In this document: positions 1 through 6,122 of the stretch, piece by piece
Layout: the number at the start of each line of letters is the position of its first letter
How positions within the stretch are numbered: position 1 is the stretch's first letter
Source of the DNA: an uncultured Steroidobacteraceae bacterium
GTDB lineage: Bacteria > Pseudomonadota > Gammaproteobacteria > Steroidobacterales > Steroidobacteraceae
DNA length: 6,233 nucleotides
Direction of reading: 5' to 3'
NCBI GenBank assembly: GCA_955652625.1
Contig: CATPBM010000002.1
Coordinates: 1 to 6,233, forward strand
The notes under the pieces: generated by a model
What the model was told of the DNA's origin: nothing
Databases searched by the model: none
The model's input: the letters and a program-made list of their open reading frames with translations, nothing else
Made by a program: the position numbers and the translations under genes

Positions 1-1189
1 CACCCTGCGTTGCGTCGGCCTCCGCGGCTGCCGGCGACAGCGCGCGCAGCCGCTCGAGCTGCCCGCGCACCGCGCTCACGGCCAGCTCGACGTCGGCCGT
101 GCTCGTATAGCGACCCAGGCTGATGCGCAGCGAGCTTTGTGCCAGCTGCGTGTCGCGCCCCAGGGCACGCAGCACGTAGGAAGGCTCCGGAGAGTCCGAG
201 CTGCAGGCCGCGCCAGTGGACACGGCGAGCCCCGTCAGGCTCGTTACGAGGCTCTCACCCTCTACTCCCTCGAACGACACATTAAGTATGCCCGGCAGGC
301 GCGGAGCTGCCTCACCGTTCAGGTGCGTTCCGCCCAAGACCGCAAGCGCGGCCCATAACCGCTCGCGCAGCCCCGTGAGCCGCGGCCCCTCCTCCGGCAG
401 CGCTCGCGCGGCGAGCTCGCAGGCCGCCCCGAAGCCGACGATCTGGTGAGTCGCGAGGGTCCCGGGCCGCAATGCCCGCTCCTGCCCCCCGCCGTAGGTC
501 AGCGCCTGCAGCAGCCGCTTGGCGCCGCGGCGCACGTATAGCGCGCCGATCCCTTTGGGGCCATAAAGCTTATGCGCCGTGAACGACACGAAGTCTGTGC
601 CCAGGGCGTGCACATCGAGGGGCACCTTGCCCGCCGCCTGGGCGCAGTCGCTGTGCACGGGCACGCCGCGCTCACGGCACAGCGCGCTGATCGCGCTGAG
701 GTCCTCGAGTACGCCGGTTTCGTTGTTGGCGCGCATGATCGAGACGAGCAGCGTGTCGGGGCGCAGCGCGGCGGCAAGAGCCTGCGGCTCGATGCGTCCG
801 TCCCGCCCGGGCGTGAGGTAGGTGACGCTGAAGCCTTCCTTCTCGAGGCGCCGGCACGGGTCGAGAACCGACTTGTGCTCGGTGCGCGCGGTGAGGATGT
901 GGCGCCCGCGGTGCGCGCCGGCGCGCGCGACGCCGAGGATGCTTAGGTTGTTGGATTCGGTCGCACCGGAGGTGAATACGATCTCATCCGCGTCGGCGCC
1001 GATCAGCGCGGCGACCTGCGCCCGCGCCCGCTCCACGCGTGCAGCGGCGGCCACACCGAAGGCGTGCCTTGATGCGGGATTGCCGAAGTCGCCGCCCGTG
1101 GTGAGGCACTCACTCATCGCCTGTGCCACCTGCGGATCGACCGGCGTGGTAGCGGCGTAGTCAAGATACACCAGCAATGAGGCGCTCAT
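1..1189 (-). CDS. iscS: Cysteine desulfurase, IscS/NifS class I (3' end cut by window)
   Basis: PLP enzyme that takes sulfur from L-cysteine as an enzyme persulfide, releasing alanine, to feed Fe-S cluster assembly and tRNA thiolation in the cytoplasm. I translated 396 codons by hand with no stop; the true stop lies beyond position 1. The N-terminus has YLDYAATTP (residues 8-16). PLP-site features follow: TSGATESNN (73-81), TEHKSV (103-108, His105 stacking on PLP), Asn156, HSDCAQ (179-184; Asp181, Gln184) and the Schiff-base lysine in TAHK (Lys207). GGGQERALRPGTL (233-245) and the catalytic loop STGAACSS (Cys329) precede EPSYVLRALG and SLRISLGRY, as in IscS. After LSP (residue 386) the tail is Ala-rich (AAAEADATQG), unlike the E. 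coli IscS tail. The ATG overlaps the trmJ stop as ATGA, with a GGGGAGG ribosome site inside trmJ. Neither iscR nor cysE precedes it. The family is certain; whether it is the housekeeping IscS or a NifS-like paralogue depends on the gene left of the window. Confidence 0.93.
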   Translation of the reverse strand, partial: MSASLLVYLDYAATTPVDPQVAQAMSECLTTGGDFGNPASRHAFGVAAAARVERARAQVAALIGADADEIVFTSGATESNNLSILGVARAGAHRGRHILTARTEHKSVLDPCRRLEKEGFSVTYLTPGRDGRIEPQALAAALRPDTLLVSIMRANNETGVLEDLSAISALCRERGVPVHSDCAQAAGKVPLDVHALGTDFVSFTAHKLYGPKGIGALYVRRGAKRLLQALTYGGGQERALRPGTLATHQIVGFGAACELAARALPEEGPRLTGLRERLWAALAVLGGTHLNGEAAPRLPGILNVSFEGVEGESLVTSLTGLAVSTGAACSSDSPEPSYVLRALGRDTQLAQSSLRISLGRYTSTADVELAVSAVRGQLERLRALSPAAAEADATQG

Positions 1190-1932
1190 TCGTGCTGCGC
1201 CTCCCCGGCATGGCGGCGCCGGTTCTGCACGGCGGTGAGCATGCCGCGCAGGATGTTGACTTCGTTCTGATCGAGCTCCGCGCGCTGCAGCAGCCGGCGA
1301 ATGCGGCTCATCAGGTGCGTGCCGCTCTGGGTGCGGTCGCGGAAGTCGATCTCCTCGAGCACCTGCGCAAAGTGCGCGTACAGGCGCTCCATCTCCACCG
1401 CGGTCGCGAGCGGCGCCGCGGGCGGTGCGGGCGGGGACGCCGCGCCGCTGCGCGCGCGAAACAGCTCGTAGGCCACGAGCTGCACGGCCATGGCGAGGTT
1501 GAGCGACGGGTAGGCGGCGTGGGCGGGAATGCGGATCAGGGCGTGCGCCGTCTCGAGCTCCTCGTTGGTAAGGCCGGTGCGCTCCGCGCCGAACACGACC
1601 GCCGCGGGGGCACGGCGCGCCTCGGCAACGATGCGCGCCGCCACATCGCGCACGTCGACGACGCGGAAGTACTGGTCGCGCTCGCGCGAGGTGCTCGCCG
1701 CCACCAGGCCGCAGCCGGCGAGCGCCTCGGAGAGCGAGCCCACGACGCGCGCCTGCTCAAGCACGTCGTCCGCTCCGGAAGCGCGCGCGGTCGCTTCCGG
1801 ATGTGGAAACTGCTTCGGATTCACCAGCACCAGGTGCGTCAGGCCCATGTTCTTCATGGCCCGCGCCACGGCACCGATGTTGCCGGGATGCGATGGTGCG
1901 ACCAGCACGATGCGAATGTCGGGTGAATCCAT
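1186..1932 (-). CDS. trmJ: tRNA (cytidine/uridine-2'-O-)-methyltransferase TrmJ
   Basis: SPOUT-class methyltransferase that puts a 2'-O-methyl group from S-adenosylmethionine on nucleotide 32 of the tRNA anticodon loop (Cm32/Um32); cytoplasmic, normally a homodimer. The 248 residues match the usual length (E. coli about 246). Motif 1 is VLVAPSHPGNIGAVARAMKNMG (residues 9-30), with Asn18 and the likely catalytic Arg24. Motif 2 is VVFGAERTGLTNEEL (112-126), in which FGAE forms part of the knot that binds the cofactor. Motif 3 is IPAHAAYPSLNLAMAVQ (135-151), completing the trefoil knot. An Ala/Pro-rich linker (about 160-183) joins this to a helical C-terminal domain (about 186-240). The start gives the family N-terminus directly before the first strand, and I see no strong Shine-Dalgarno. 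It is divergent from suhB and overlaps the desulfurase downstream. No defect seen. Confidence 0.96.
   Translation of the reverse strand: MDSPDIRIVLVAPSHPGNIGAVARAMKNMGLTHLVLVNPKQFPHPEATARASGADDVLEQARVVGSLSEALAGCGLVAASTSRERDQYFRVVDVRDVAARIVAEARRAPAAVVFGAERTGLTNEELETAHALIRIPAHAAYPSLNLAMAVQLVAYELFRARSGAASPPAPPAAPLATAVEMERLYAHFAQVLEEIDFRDRTQSGTHLMSRIRRLLQRAELDQNEVNILRGMLTAVQNRRRHAGEAQHE
1200..1206 (-). promoter_or_regulatory. Ribosome binding site of the cysteine desulfurase, inside trmJ
   Basis: On the minus strand this reads GGGGAGG, 10 bases before the ATG at 1189. It lies within the last codons of trmJ. Together with the ATGA stop/start overlap at 1186-1189 it supports the chosen start and suggests translational coupling, with ribosomes finishing trmJ and reinitiating on the desulfurase. 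Confidence 0.7.
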
Positions 1933-1983
1933 CTGTTAGGCTAAGCAGCTTCGTCGCCGATTGGCCAGCCGAGCTTAAGGACC
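1933..1983. promoter_or_regulatory. Divergent trmJ/suhB promoter region
   Basis: These 51 bases are all that separates the trmJ start (leftward) from the suhB start (rightward), so promoters or leaders for both must lie here or run into the coding sequences. The region is AT-richer than its flanks. It contains the small inverted repeats TTAGGCTAA (1936-1944), AAGCAGCTT (1943-1951) and CTTAAG (1974-1979). I could not assign convincing -35/-10 pairs for either direction, so the call rests on gene orientation. Confidence 0.45.
1977..1981 (+). promoter_or_regulatory. Ribosome binding site of suhB (GTG start)
   Basis: AAGGA lies only two bases before the GTG at 1984, which is tighter than usual. 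The start is settled mainly by protein similarity: the residues that follow (MQPLLNIAVRAARRAG) match the known SuhB N-terminus almost position for position. Confidence 0.5.
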
Positions 1984-2784
1984 GTGCAGCCGCTTCTCAA
2001 CATTGCCGTGCGTGCCGCCCGCCGCGCCGGCGAAGTCATCATACGGAGCCTGAACCGCCTGGAGTCGCTCACCGTGACGTCCAAGGGACGCAACGACTTC
2101 GTCACCGAGGTCGACCACGCGGCCGAGCAGGAAATCATCGCCACCATCCGCCGACATTACCCGCAACACGCCTTTCTCGCCGAGGAGAGCGGCGCGAGCG
2201 GCAAGCACGACACGCTGTGGATCATCGACCCGCTCGATGGCACGACCAACTTCCTGCATGGCTTCCCGGTGTTTGCCGTGTCCATCGCCTGCCAGATCAA
2301 GGGGCGCCTGGAGCACGCGGTCGTGTACGACCCCATGCGGGGGGAGCTGTTCACCGCCAGCCGCGGCGCCGGCGCGCACCTGGACAATCATCGCATGCGT
2401 GTCAGCAAGGCGCGCACGCTCGAGGGTGCGCTCATCGCCACCGGCTTTCCCTACCGCGCCAATACGCGCTACCTCGATGCCTACCTCGGCATGCTCCGGG
2501 CGGTCACCGAGCAGGCGGCGGGCGTGCGCCGTCCCGGCGCCGCGGCGCTCGACCTGGCTTATGTCGCCGCCGGACGGGTCGATGCGTTCTGGGAGATCGG
2601 GCTCTCCCCGTGGGACACCGCGGCCGGCACGCTCCTCATCCAGGAAGCCGGCGGCCGCATCGGGACGCTGACCGGCGCCGACTACCGCCAGGAGGGGCAC
2701 ATCGTTGCGGGAACTCCGAAGGTGTACGCGGCCCTCGTGGAGTTGCTCGCGCCCCACGTCCCCGCCGAGTTGCGCGCGTCCTGA
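1984..2784 (+). CDS. suhB: Inositol-1-monophosphatase family protein SuhB
   Basis: Mg2+-dependent, Li+-sensitive phosphatase fold that hydrolyses inositol-1-phosphate and similar sugar phosphates. In E. coli SuhB also joins the NusA/B/E/G complex for ribosomal RNA antitermination and maturation. The protein has 266 residues (E. coli 267). Metal and substrate residues are in place: Asp44 in EVDHAAE, Glu67 in FLAEESG (64-70), the signature WIIDPLDGTTNF (79-90) with Asp82 and Asp85, and the C-terminal motif SPWDTAAGTLLIQEAGG (208-224) with Asp211. RRPGAAALDLAYVAAGRVD (182-200) matches the conserved RRTGSAALDLAYVAAG segment except for Pro184 where E. coli has Thr. The start is GTG. It diverges from trmJ, the usual gammaproteobacterial arrangement. 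Catalysis should be intact; the antitermination role is inferred from the family. Confidence 0.97.
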   Translation: MQPLLNIAVRAARRAGEVIIRSLNRLESLTVTSKGRNDFVTEVDHAAEQEIIATIRRHYPQHAFLAEESGASGKHDTLWIIDPLDGTTNFLHGFPVFAVSIACQIKGRLEHAVVYDPMRGELFTASRGAGAHLDNHRMRVSKARTLEGALIATGFPYRANTRYLDAYLGMLRAVTEQAAGVRRPGAAALDLAYVAAGRVDAFWEIGLSPWDTAAGTLLIQEAGGRIGTLTGADYRQEGHIVAGTPKVYAALVELLAPHVPAELRAS

Positions 2785-2793
2785 AGGATCCCG

Positions 2794-2823
2794 GCGGCGC
2801 GCGCCGCGGCGCGCTTGAGCGCG
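2794..2823. repeat. Overlapping GC palindromes downstream of suhB
   Basis: Two overlapping perfect palindromes lie here: GCGGCGCGCGCCGC (2794-2807) and GCGCGCCGCGGCGCGC (2799-2814). They are followed by a small hairpin CGCGCT-TG... with arms GCGCT/AGCGC (2811-2822). They begin 9 bases after the suhB stop. There is no T-tract, so a classical intrinsic terminator is not supported. They could attenuate read-through into the permease gene or simply reflect GC-rich sequence. Confidence 0.35.
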
Positions 2824-2884
2824 GCGGCTCGCTCGCTTTCCACAGGTTGCTTGTGTAGAGTCTTCGCGAAAAATCGGGGGTTCC

Positions 2885-4366
2885 ATGGCGAGCCAACTTC
2901 TTGCGACCAAGTCCATTGCGGAGCTGCACCAGCAGGAATCCACCGGTAATCAGCTGCGGCGCGCGCTCACCGCCACCCAGCTGACGCTGCTCGGCATCGG
3001 CGGCAGCATCGGCACCGGCATTTTCGTGCTCACGGGAGTCGCCGCCGCCACCAACGCAGGCCCGGCGCTGCCGCTGTCGTTCATCGTCGCGGGCCTCGGC
3101 TGCACCTTCGCGGGACTGTGCTACGCGGAGTTCGCCGCCATGATCCCGGTATCCGGCAGCGCCTACTCCTACTCGTATGCAACCCTCGGCGAGGGCGTCG
3201 CCTGGTTCATCGGCTGGAACCTGATCCTGGAATATCTGTTTGCGGTCGCGACCGTGTCGGTCGGCTGGTCCGGTTACGCGATCAGCTTCCTGGAACAGGT
3301 GCACATCCACGTGCCCGCCGCGCTGTCGAACGCGCCGTTCGACAGGGGCGCGGATGCGCTGCACCTCGTGCGCACCGGGGCCATCATCAACGTGCCTGCC
3401 ATGCTGATCGTGGGCGTCATTGCCACCATCTGTTACATCGGCATCAAACAGTCCGCCGTCTTCAACTCCGTCATCGTGACCATCAAAGTTACGGTCATCG
3501 TACTCTTCATCCTGTTTGGCGTGAGTTACATCAACACCGCCAACTGGCACCCGTTCGTGCCGCCCAACGAAGGGCGCTTCGGAGCCTTCGGATGGAGCGG
3601 CGTCATGGCCGCTTCGGGCGTCATTTTCTTCGCCTACATCGGCTTCGACGCTATCTCGACCGCGGCCCAGGAGAGCAAGAACCCGCAGCGCGACATGCCA
3701 ATCGGAATCCTGGCAAGCCTCGTGGTCTGCACCATCCTGTATGTGATCGTCGCCGCAGTGCTCACCGGTATGGTGAGCTACAAGGAGCTGAACGTCGCCG
3801 CTCCGGTGGCGCTCGCCCTCGACAAGTACCCCGGGCTGCACTGGCTCGGCATACCGGTGAAACTGGGCGCCATGGCCGGCATGACCTCGGTCATGCTGGT
3901 CATGACCATCGCGCAGGCGCGCATTTTCTTCGCCATGGCGCGCGATGGACTGCTGCCGCCATGGTTCGGAAACGTGCATCCGCGCTTTCGTACGCCCTCC
4001 ACCGGCACAGTGGTAACGGGGCTCGCGGCCGCACTCATCGGCGGGCTGTTCCCGGTCAACCTCCTCGGCCATCTGGTATCGATCGGCACCCTGGCGGCTT
4101 TCGTCACGGTATGCATTGGTGTGCTGGTGCTGCGCCACACCCGCCCCGACCTGCCGCGCCCGTTCCGTGCGCCTGCGCCGTGGTTCACCTGCATTGCGGG
4201 CGCCGTGGTGTGCGGGGCCATGATGTTTTCCCTGGGTACGGACACCTGGTGGCGGCTCGCGATCTGGACCGTGTTCGGCGGGATCGTCTACATCGCTTAC
4301 GGCTACAAGCACAGCTGCGTGCGTAAGGCCGCGAATGGTGCGGCGGGCGCGCCGCACACGGCCTGA
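2885..4366 (+). CDS. APC-superfamily amino acid permease, cationic-amino-acid-transporter-like (YfnA/CAT type)
   Basis: Predicted inner-membrane secondary transporter for amino acids of the LeuT-fold APC family; 493 residues. After a soluble N-terminus (1-30), helix 1 carries the unwound substrate motif LLGIGGSIGTGIFVLTG (35-51). Helices 2 and 3 follow (about 62-83 and 100-135), with the helix 2/3 loop motif YAEFAAMIPVSGSAYSYSY (80-98), a strong APC signature. Helix 6 and its loop read FFAYIGFDAISTAAQESKNP (248-267), typical of CAT-type members. I see about 12 hydrophobic segments, the last near 453-473, then a short basic tail (KHSCVRKAANG). Helix 8 includes ARIFFAMARDGLLPPWFG (345-362), also characteristic. 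The ATG follows GGGGG by four bases. The gene sits 100 bases after suhB on the same strand and is tail-to-tail with terC. The substrate cannot be read from sequence; basic or small neutral amino acids are plausible. Confidence 0.92.
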   Translation: MASQLLATKSIAELHQQESTGNQLRRALTATQLTLLGIGGSIGTGIFVLTGVAAATNAGPALPLSFIVAGLGCTFAGLCYAEFAAMIPVSGSAYSYSYATLGEGVAWFIGWNLILEYLFAVATVSVGWSGYAISFLEQVHIHVPAALSNAPFDRGADALHLVRTGAIINVPAMLIVGVIATICYIGIKQSAVFNSVIVTIKVTVIVLFILFGVSYINTANWHPFVPPNEGRFGAFGWSGVMAASGVIFFAYIGFDAISTAAQESKNPQRDMPIGILASLVVCTILYVIVAAVLTGMVSYKELNVAAPVALALDKYPGLHWLGIPVKLGAMAGMTSVMLVMTIAQARIFFAMARDGLLPPWFGNVHPRFRTPSTGTVVTGLAAALIGGLFPVNLLGHLVSIGTLAAFVTVCIGVLVLRHTRPDLPRPFRAPAPWFTCIAGAVVCGAMMFSLGTDTWWRLAIWTVFGGIVYIAYGYKHSCVRKAANGAAGAPHTA

Positions 4367-4373
4367 CTGTCGC

Positions 4374-4390
4374 GCGCCCCCGACGGGCGC
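4374..4390. terminator. Possible bidirectional hairpin between convergent genes
   Basis: GCGCCC (4374-4379) and GGGCGC (4385-4390) form a 6-base-pair all-GC stem with a 5-base loop. It lies in the 64-base gap between the permease stop (4366) and the terC stop (4431). The position suits a shared terminator for convergent genes. There is no T-run on either side, so intrinsic termination is unproven. Confidence 0.25.
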
Positions 4391-4430
4391 TCGCGCGTCC
4401 CGACCAGCACCCCGCCGAAGCGCGATTCGC

Positions 4431-5123
4431 TCACCGCCGGCGCACATCCAGCCGGCGCCGCAGCCGCATGTTGATCAGCTCCACGCCCACTGAGAACGCC
4501 ATCGCGAAGTACAGGTAGCCCTTCGGGATCTCAAAGTGCAGGCCCTCGCCGACCAGGGTCACTCCGATCAGCAGCAGAAACGTGAGCGCCAGCATCTTGA
4601 TGGTGGGGTGGCGGGCGATGAATGCGCCGATGGAACGCGACACCCACATCATGACCAGGATTGCCACGACTATGGCGGCGACCATGATCGGCAGGTCGCG
4701 CACCAGCCCCACCGCCGTGAACACCGAATCGAGCGAGAATACGATGTCGATCAGCCCGATCTGCGCAATGATCGCGGTCAGACTGCCGGGCACCTGCGCG
4801 GTACCGGCATCGGACACCGGCCCCTCGAGCGCCCGGTGGATCTCGAGCACGCTCTTGCCCAGCAGGAACATGCCGCCGGCGAGCAGGATCAGGTCGCGCG
4901 CGGAGAGGCTGTGCCCGGCGACCTGCAGCCACGGCTGCACCAGGCGCGTCAGCCACACGACGCAAAAGAGCAGTCCGATGCGCGTCAGCATCGCCAGCGC
5001 CAGGCCACCCAGGCGGGCGGCGCGCTGCTGCCGCGGTGGCAGCCGTGCCACCAGCAAGGCGATAAAAATGATGTTGTCGATGCCGAGAACGATCTCGAGC
5101 AGCGACAGCGCGAGGAACGCCAA
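4431..5123 (-). CDS. TerC/YgdQ-family integral membrane protein, putative metal-ion transporter
   Basis: Multi-helix inner-membrane protein of the TerC family, members of which export Mn2+ or other divalent metals or supply them to secreted enzymes. It closely resembles E. coli YgdQ. The two family repeats with acidic membrane residues are present: LLEIVLGIDNIIFIALLVARLP (residues 8-29; Glu10, Asp16) and LIDIVFSLDSVFTAVGL (about 124-140). RSIGAFIARHPTIKMLALTFLLLIG and EIPKGYLYFAMAFSVGVE follow, as in YgdQ. The tail is basic (RLRRRLDVRRR). The coordinates use the only canonical start, a TTG at 5123, but this falls inside helix 1. In-frame codons upstream encode IPALIADPHTW, matching the family N-terminus (…ITDPNAWLAL in YgdQ), so the true start is probably CTG at 5147 or ATT at 5156 (238 or 241 residues rather than 230). 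It lies directly behind secF and is probably co-transcribed. The substrate is unknown. Confidence 0.9.
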   Translation of the reverse strand: MAFLALSLLEIVLGIDNIIFIALLVARLPPRQQRAARLGGLALAMLTRIGLLFCVVWLTRLVQPWLQVAGHSLSARDLILLAGGMFLLGKSVLEIHRALEGPVSDAGTAQVPGSLTAIIAQIGLIDIVFSLDSVFTAVGLVRDLPIMVAAIVVAILVMMWVSRSIGAFIARHPTIKMLALTFLLLIGVTLVGEGLHFEIPKGYLYFAMAFSVGVELINMRLRRRLDVRRR

Positions 5124-5162
5124 CCAGGTATGCGGATCGGCGATCAGGGCAGGAATTCCCCG
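5124..5162 (-). promoter_or_regulatory. secF-terC junction with likely non-canonical terC start
   Basis: On the minus strand, the secF stop TAG (5165-5163) is followed by CGGGGAATTCCTGCCCTG and then by terC-frame codons for IADPHTW. No ATG or GTG exists in this frame between the stop and the TTG at 5123. GGGGA (5161-5157) sits 9 bases before CTG (5147-5145), a usable Shine-Dalgarno distance, whereas ATT (5156-5154) directly abuts it. The protein similarity of the upstream codons is observed; CTG as initiator is inference. Confidence 0.5.
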
Positions 5163-6098
5163 CTACGGCAGATGATCGAGGGCGGCTTTCTTCACGCTCG
5201 GAAACACGTGCTCCGCAGTAAGGCCGAAATCCAGAGCGATGGCGCTGGAGATGTAGATGGAGGAGTAGGTGCCGGCGATGATGCCGATGAGCAGCGCCGC
5301 CGAGAACCCCTTGAGCACCGGACCGCCGAGGAACAGCAGCGCCACCACCACGATCGAAGTGACCACCTTGGTCATGATGGTGCGCGAGAGCGTCTGGTTG
5401 ATCGACTGGTCGAGCACCACATCGGGAGGGGAGCGCCGGTTGGTCTCAAAACGCTCGCGGATCCGGTCGAACACCACCACCGTATCGTTGAGCGAATAGC
5501 CAATGACGGCGAGGATTGCCGCCACCACTGCCAGGTCGAACGACATCTGCGTGATGGAGAAGAAGCCGAGCACCAGGATCGGGTCGTGCAGCACCGCGAA
5601 GATCGCGCCGAGCGACAGTCGCCAGGTGTGAAAGCGGAAGGCGATGTAGAGGAATATCCCCAGCAGCGTGAAGAACAGCGCCCAGATGGCGCTTAGGCGC
5701 AGCTCGTTGCCCACCTGCGGGCCGACGACGTCCAGCTGCGCCACCTGCGCGCCCGGGTCGATGGCCTTCAGCGCACCCTCGAGACGCATGCGGATCTCGG
5801 CCGCGGTCTGCTGCGCATCCGGCGGCAGGCGGATGGCAATGTCGCGCGAGGAGCCGAAGTTCTGTACCTGCGGCTCGCGAAACCCGCTGGCGGTGAGTTT
5901 GGCGCGCACCTCATCGACGTTCACCGCCCGCGGGAAGCTGACCTCGGCGCTCACCCCGCCGGTGAAGTCGATGGCGAGATTCACCCCGCGGGTGAAGAAC
6001 GATGCGAGCGAGACGACCATCAGCACCCCCGAGAGCGCGTACCACACCTTGCGTGTGGCCATGAACGGATAGCTGGTCTGGTGGCTGAAAAATTCCAC
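5163..6098 (-). CDS. secF: Protein translocase subunit SecF
   Basis: Inner-membrane RND-type subunit that pairs with SecD and uses the proton motive force to help pull preproteins out of the SecYEG channel. The protein has 311 residues, about the usual length. Helix 1 is about 17-35. The periplasmic domain opens with the signature DFTGG (44-48) and ends with VVGPQVGNEL (124-133). Five more helices follow (about 137-155, 161-181, 187-210, 240-262, 266-292), including AVIGYSLNDTVVVFDRIRE (197-215) with Asn204, Asp205 and Asp211, QTLSRT (235-240) and GGPVLKGFS. The start is GTG, fixed by a good AAGGA eight bases upstream. It starts 24 bases after secD and is followed closely by terC. Oddities: Pro173 after His-Asp, and Lys244 in helix 5 where Ser is usual (TKVVTS for TSxTT). 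Identity is certain. Confidence 0.97.
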   Translation of the reverse strand: MEFFSHQTSYPFMATRKVWYALSGVLMVVSLASFFTRGVNLAIDFTGGVSAEVSFPRAVNVDEVRAKLTASGFREPQVQNFGSSRDIAIRLPPDAQQTAAEIRMRLEGALKAIDPGAQVAQLDVVGPQVGNELRLSAIWALFFTLLGIFLYIAFRFHTWRLSLGAIFAVLHDPILVLGFFSITQMSFDLAVVAAILAVIGYSLNDTVVVFDRIRERFETNRRSPPDVVLDQSINQTLSRTIMTKVVTSIVVVALLFLGGPVLKGFSAALLIGIIAGTYSSIYISSAIALDFGLTAEHVFPSVKKAALDHLP

Positions 6099-6106
6099 TA
6101 TGTAAA

Positions 6107-6111
6107 TCCTT
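6107..6111 (-). promoter_or_regulatory. Ribosome binding site of secF
   Basis: AAGGA on the minus strand, eight bases before the GTG at 6098. It lies in the 24-base secD-secF gap and decides for this GTG over internal starts such as Met13. No promoter is visible in the gap, so secF depends on transcription from secD or further upstream. Confidence 0.75.
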
Positions 6112-6122
6112 GTGGCGCGCCC

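Noticed and set aside
1177..1926. 249-codon plus-strand frame opposite trmJ
   Set aside because: It covers nearly the same interval as trmJ, whose SPOUT motifs are intact. The plus-strand product is a low-complexity Arg/His/Ala-rich shadow.
2837..2861. Promoter-like TTTCCA … TAGAGT before the permease gene
   Set aside because: The spacing is only 13 bases and neither box is close to consensus, so it is not supported as a sigma-70 promoter.
1975..2943. 322-codon minus-strand frame opposite suhB
   Set aside because: It is antisense to a gene with all catalytic motifs of the inositol monophosphatase family, and its product resembles no protein family.
2636..4447. 603-codon open frame on the minus strand opposite the permease
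   Set aside because: Its product is His/Asp/Arg/Gly-rich with no membrane or domain pattern and lies antisense to a gene with clear APC motifs. Long antisense frames are expected in GC-rich DNA.
4536..5696. 386-codon plus-strand frame opposite terC and secF
   Set aside because: It runs across two recognised genes and their junction, and its product is compositionally odd (Gln/His/Asp/Arg-rich) with no domain pattern.
6114..6121. GGCGCGCC palindrome in the secD-secF gap
   Set aside because: An eight-base GC palindrome is common in this composition, and there is no room or T-tract for a terminator.
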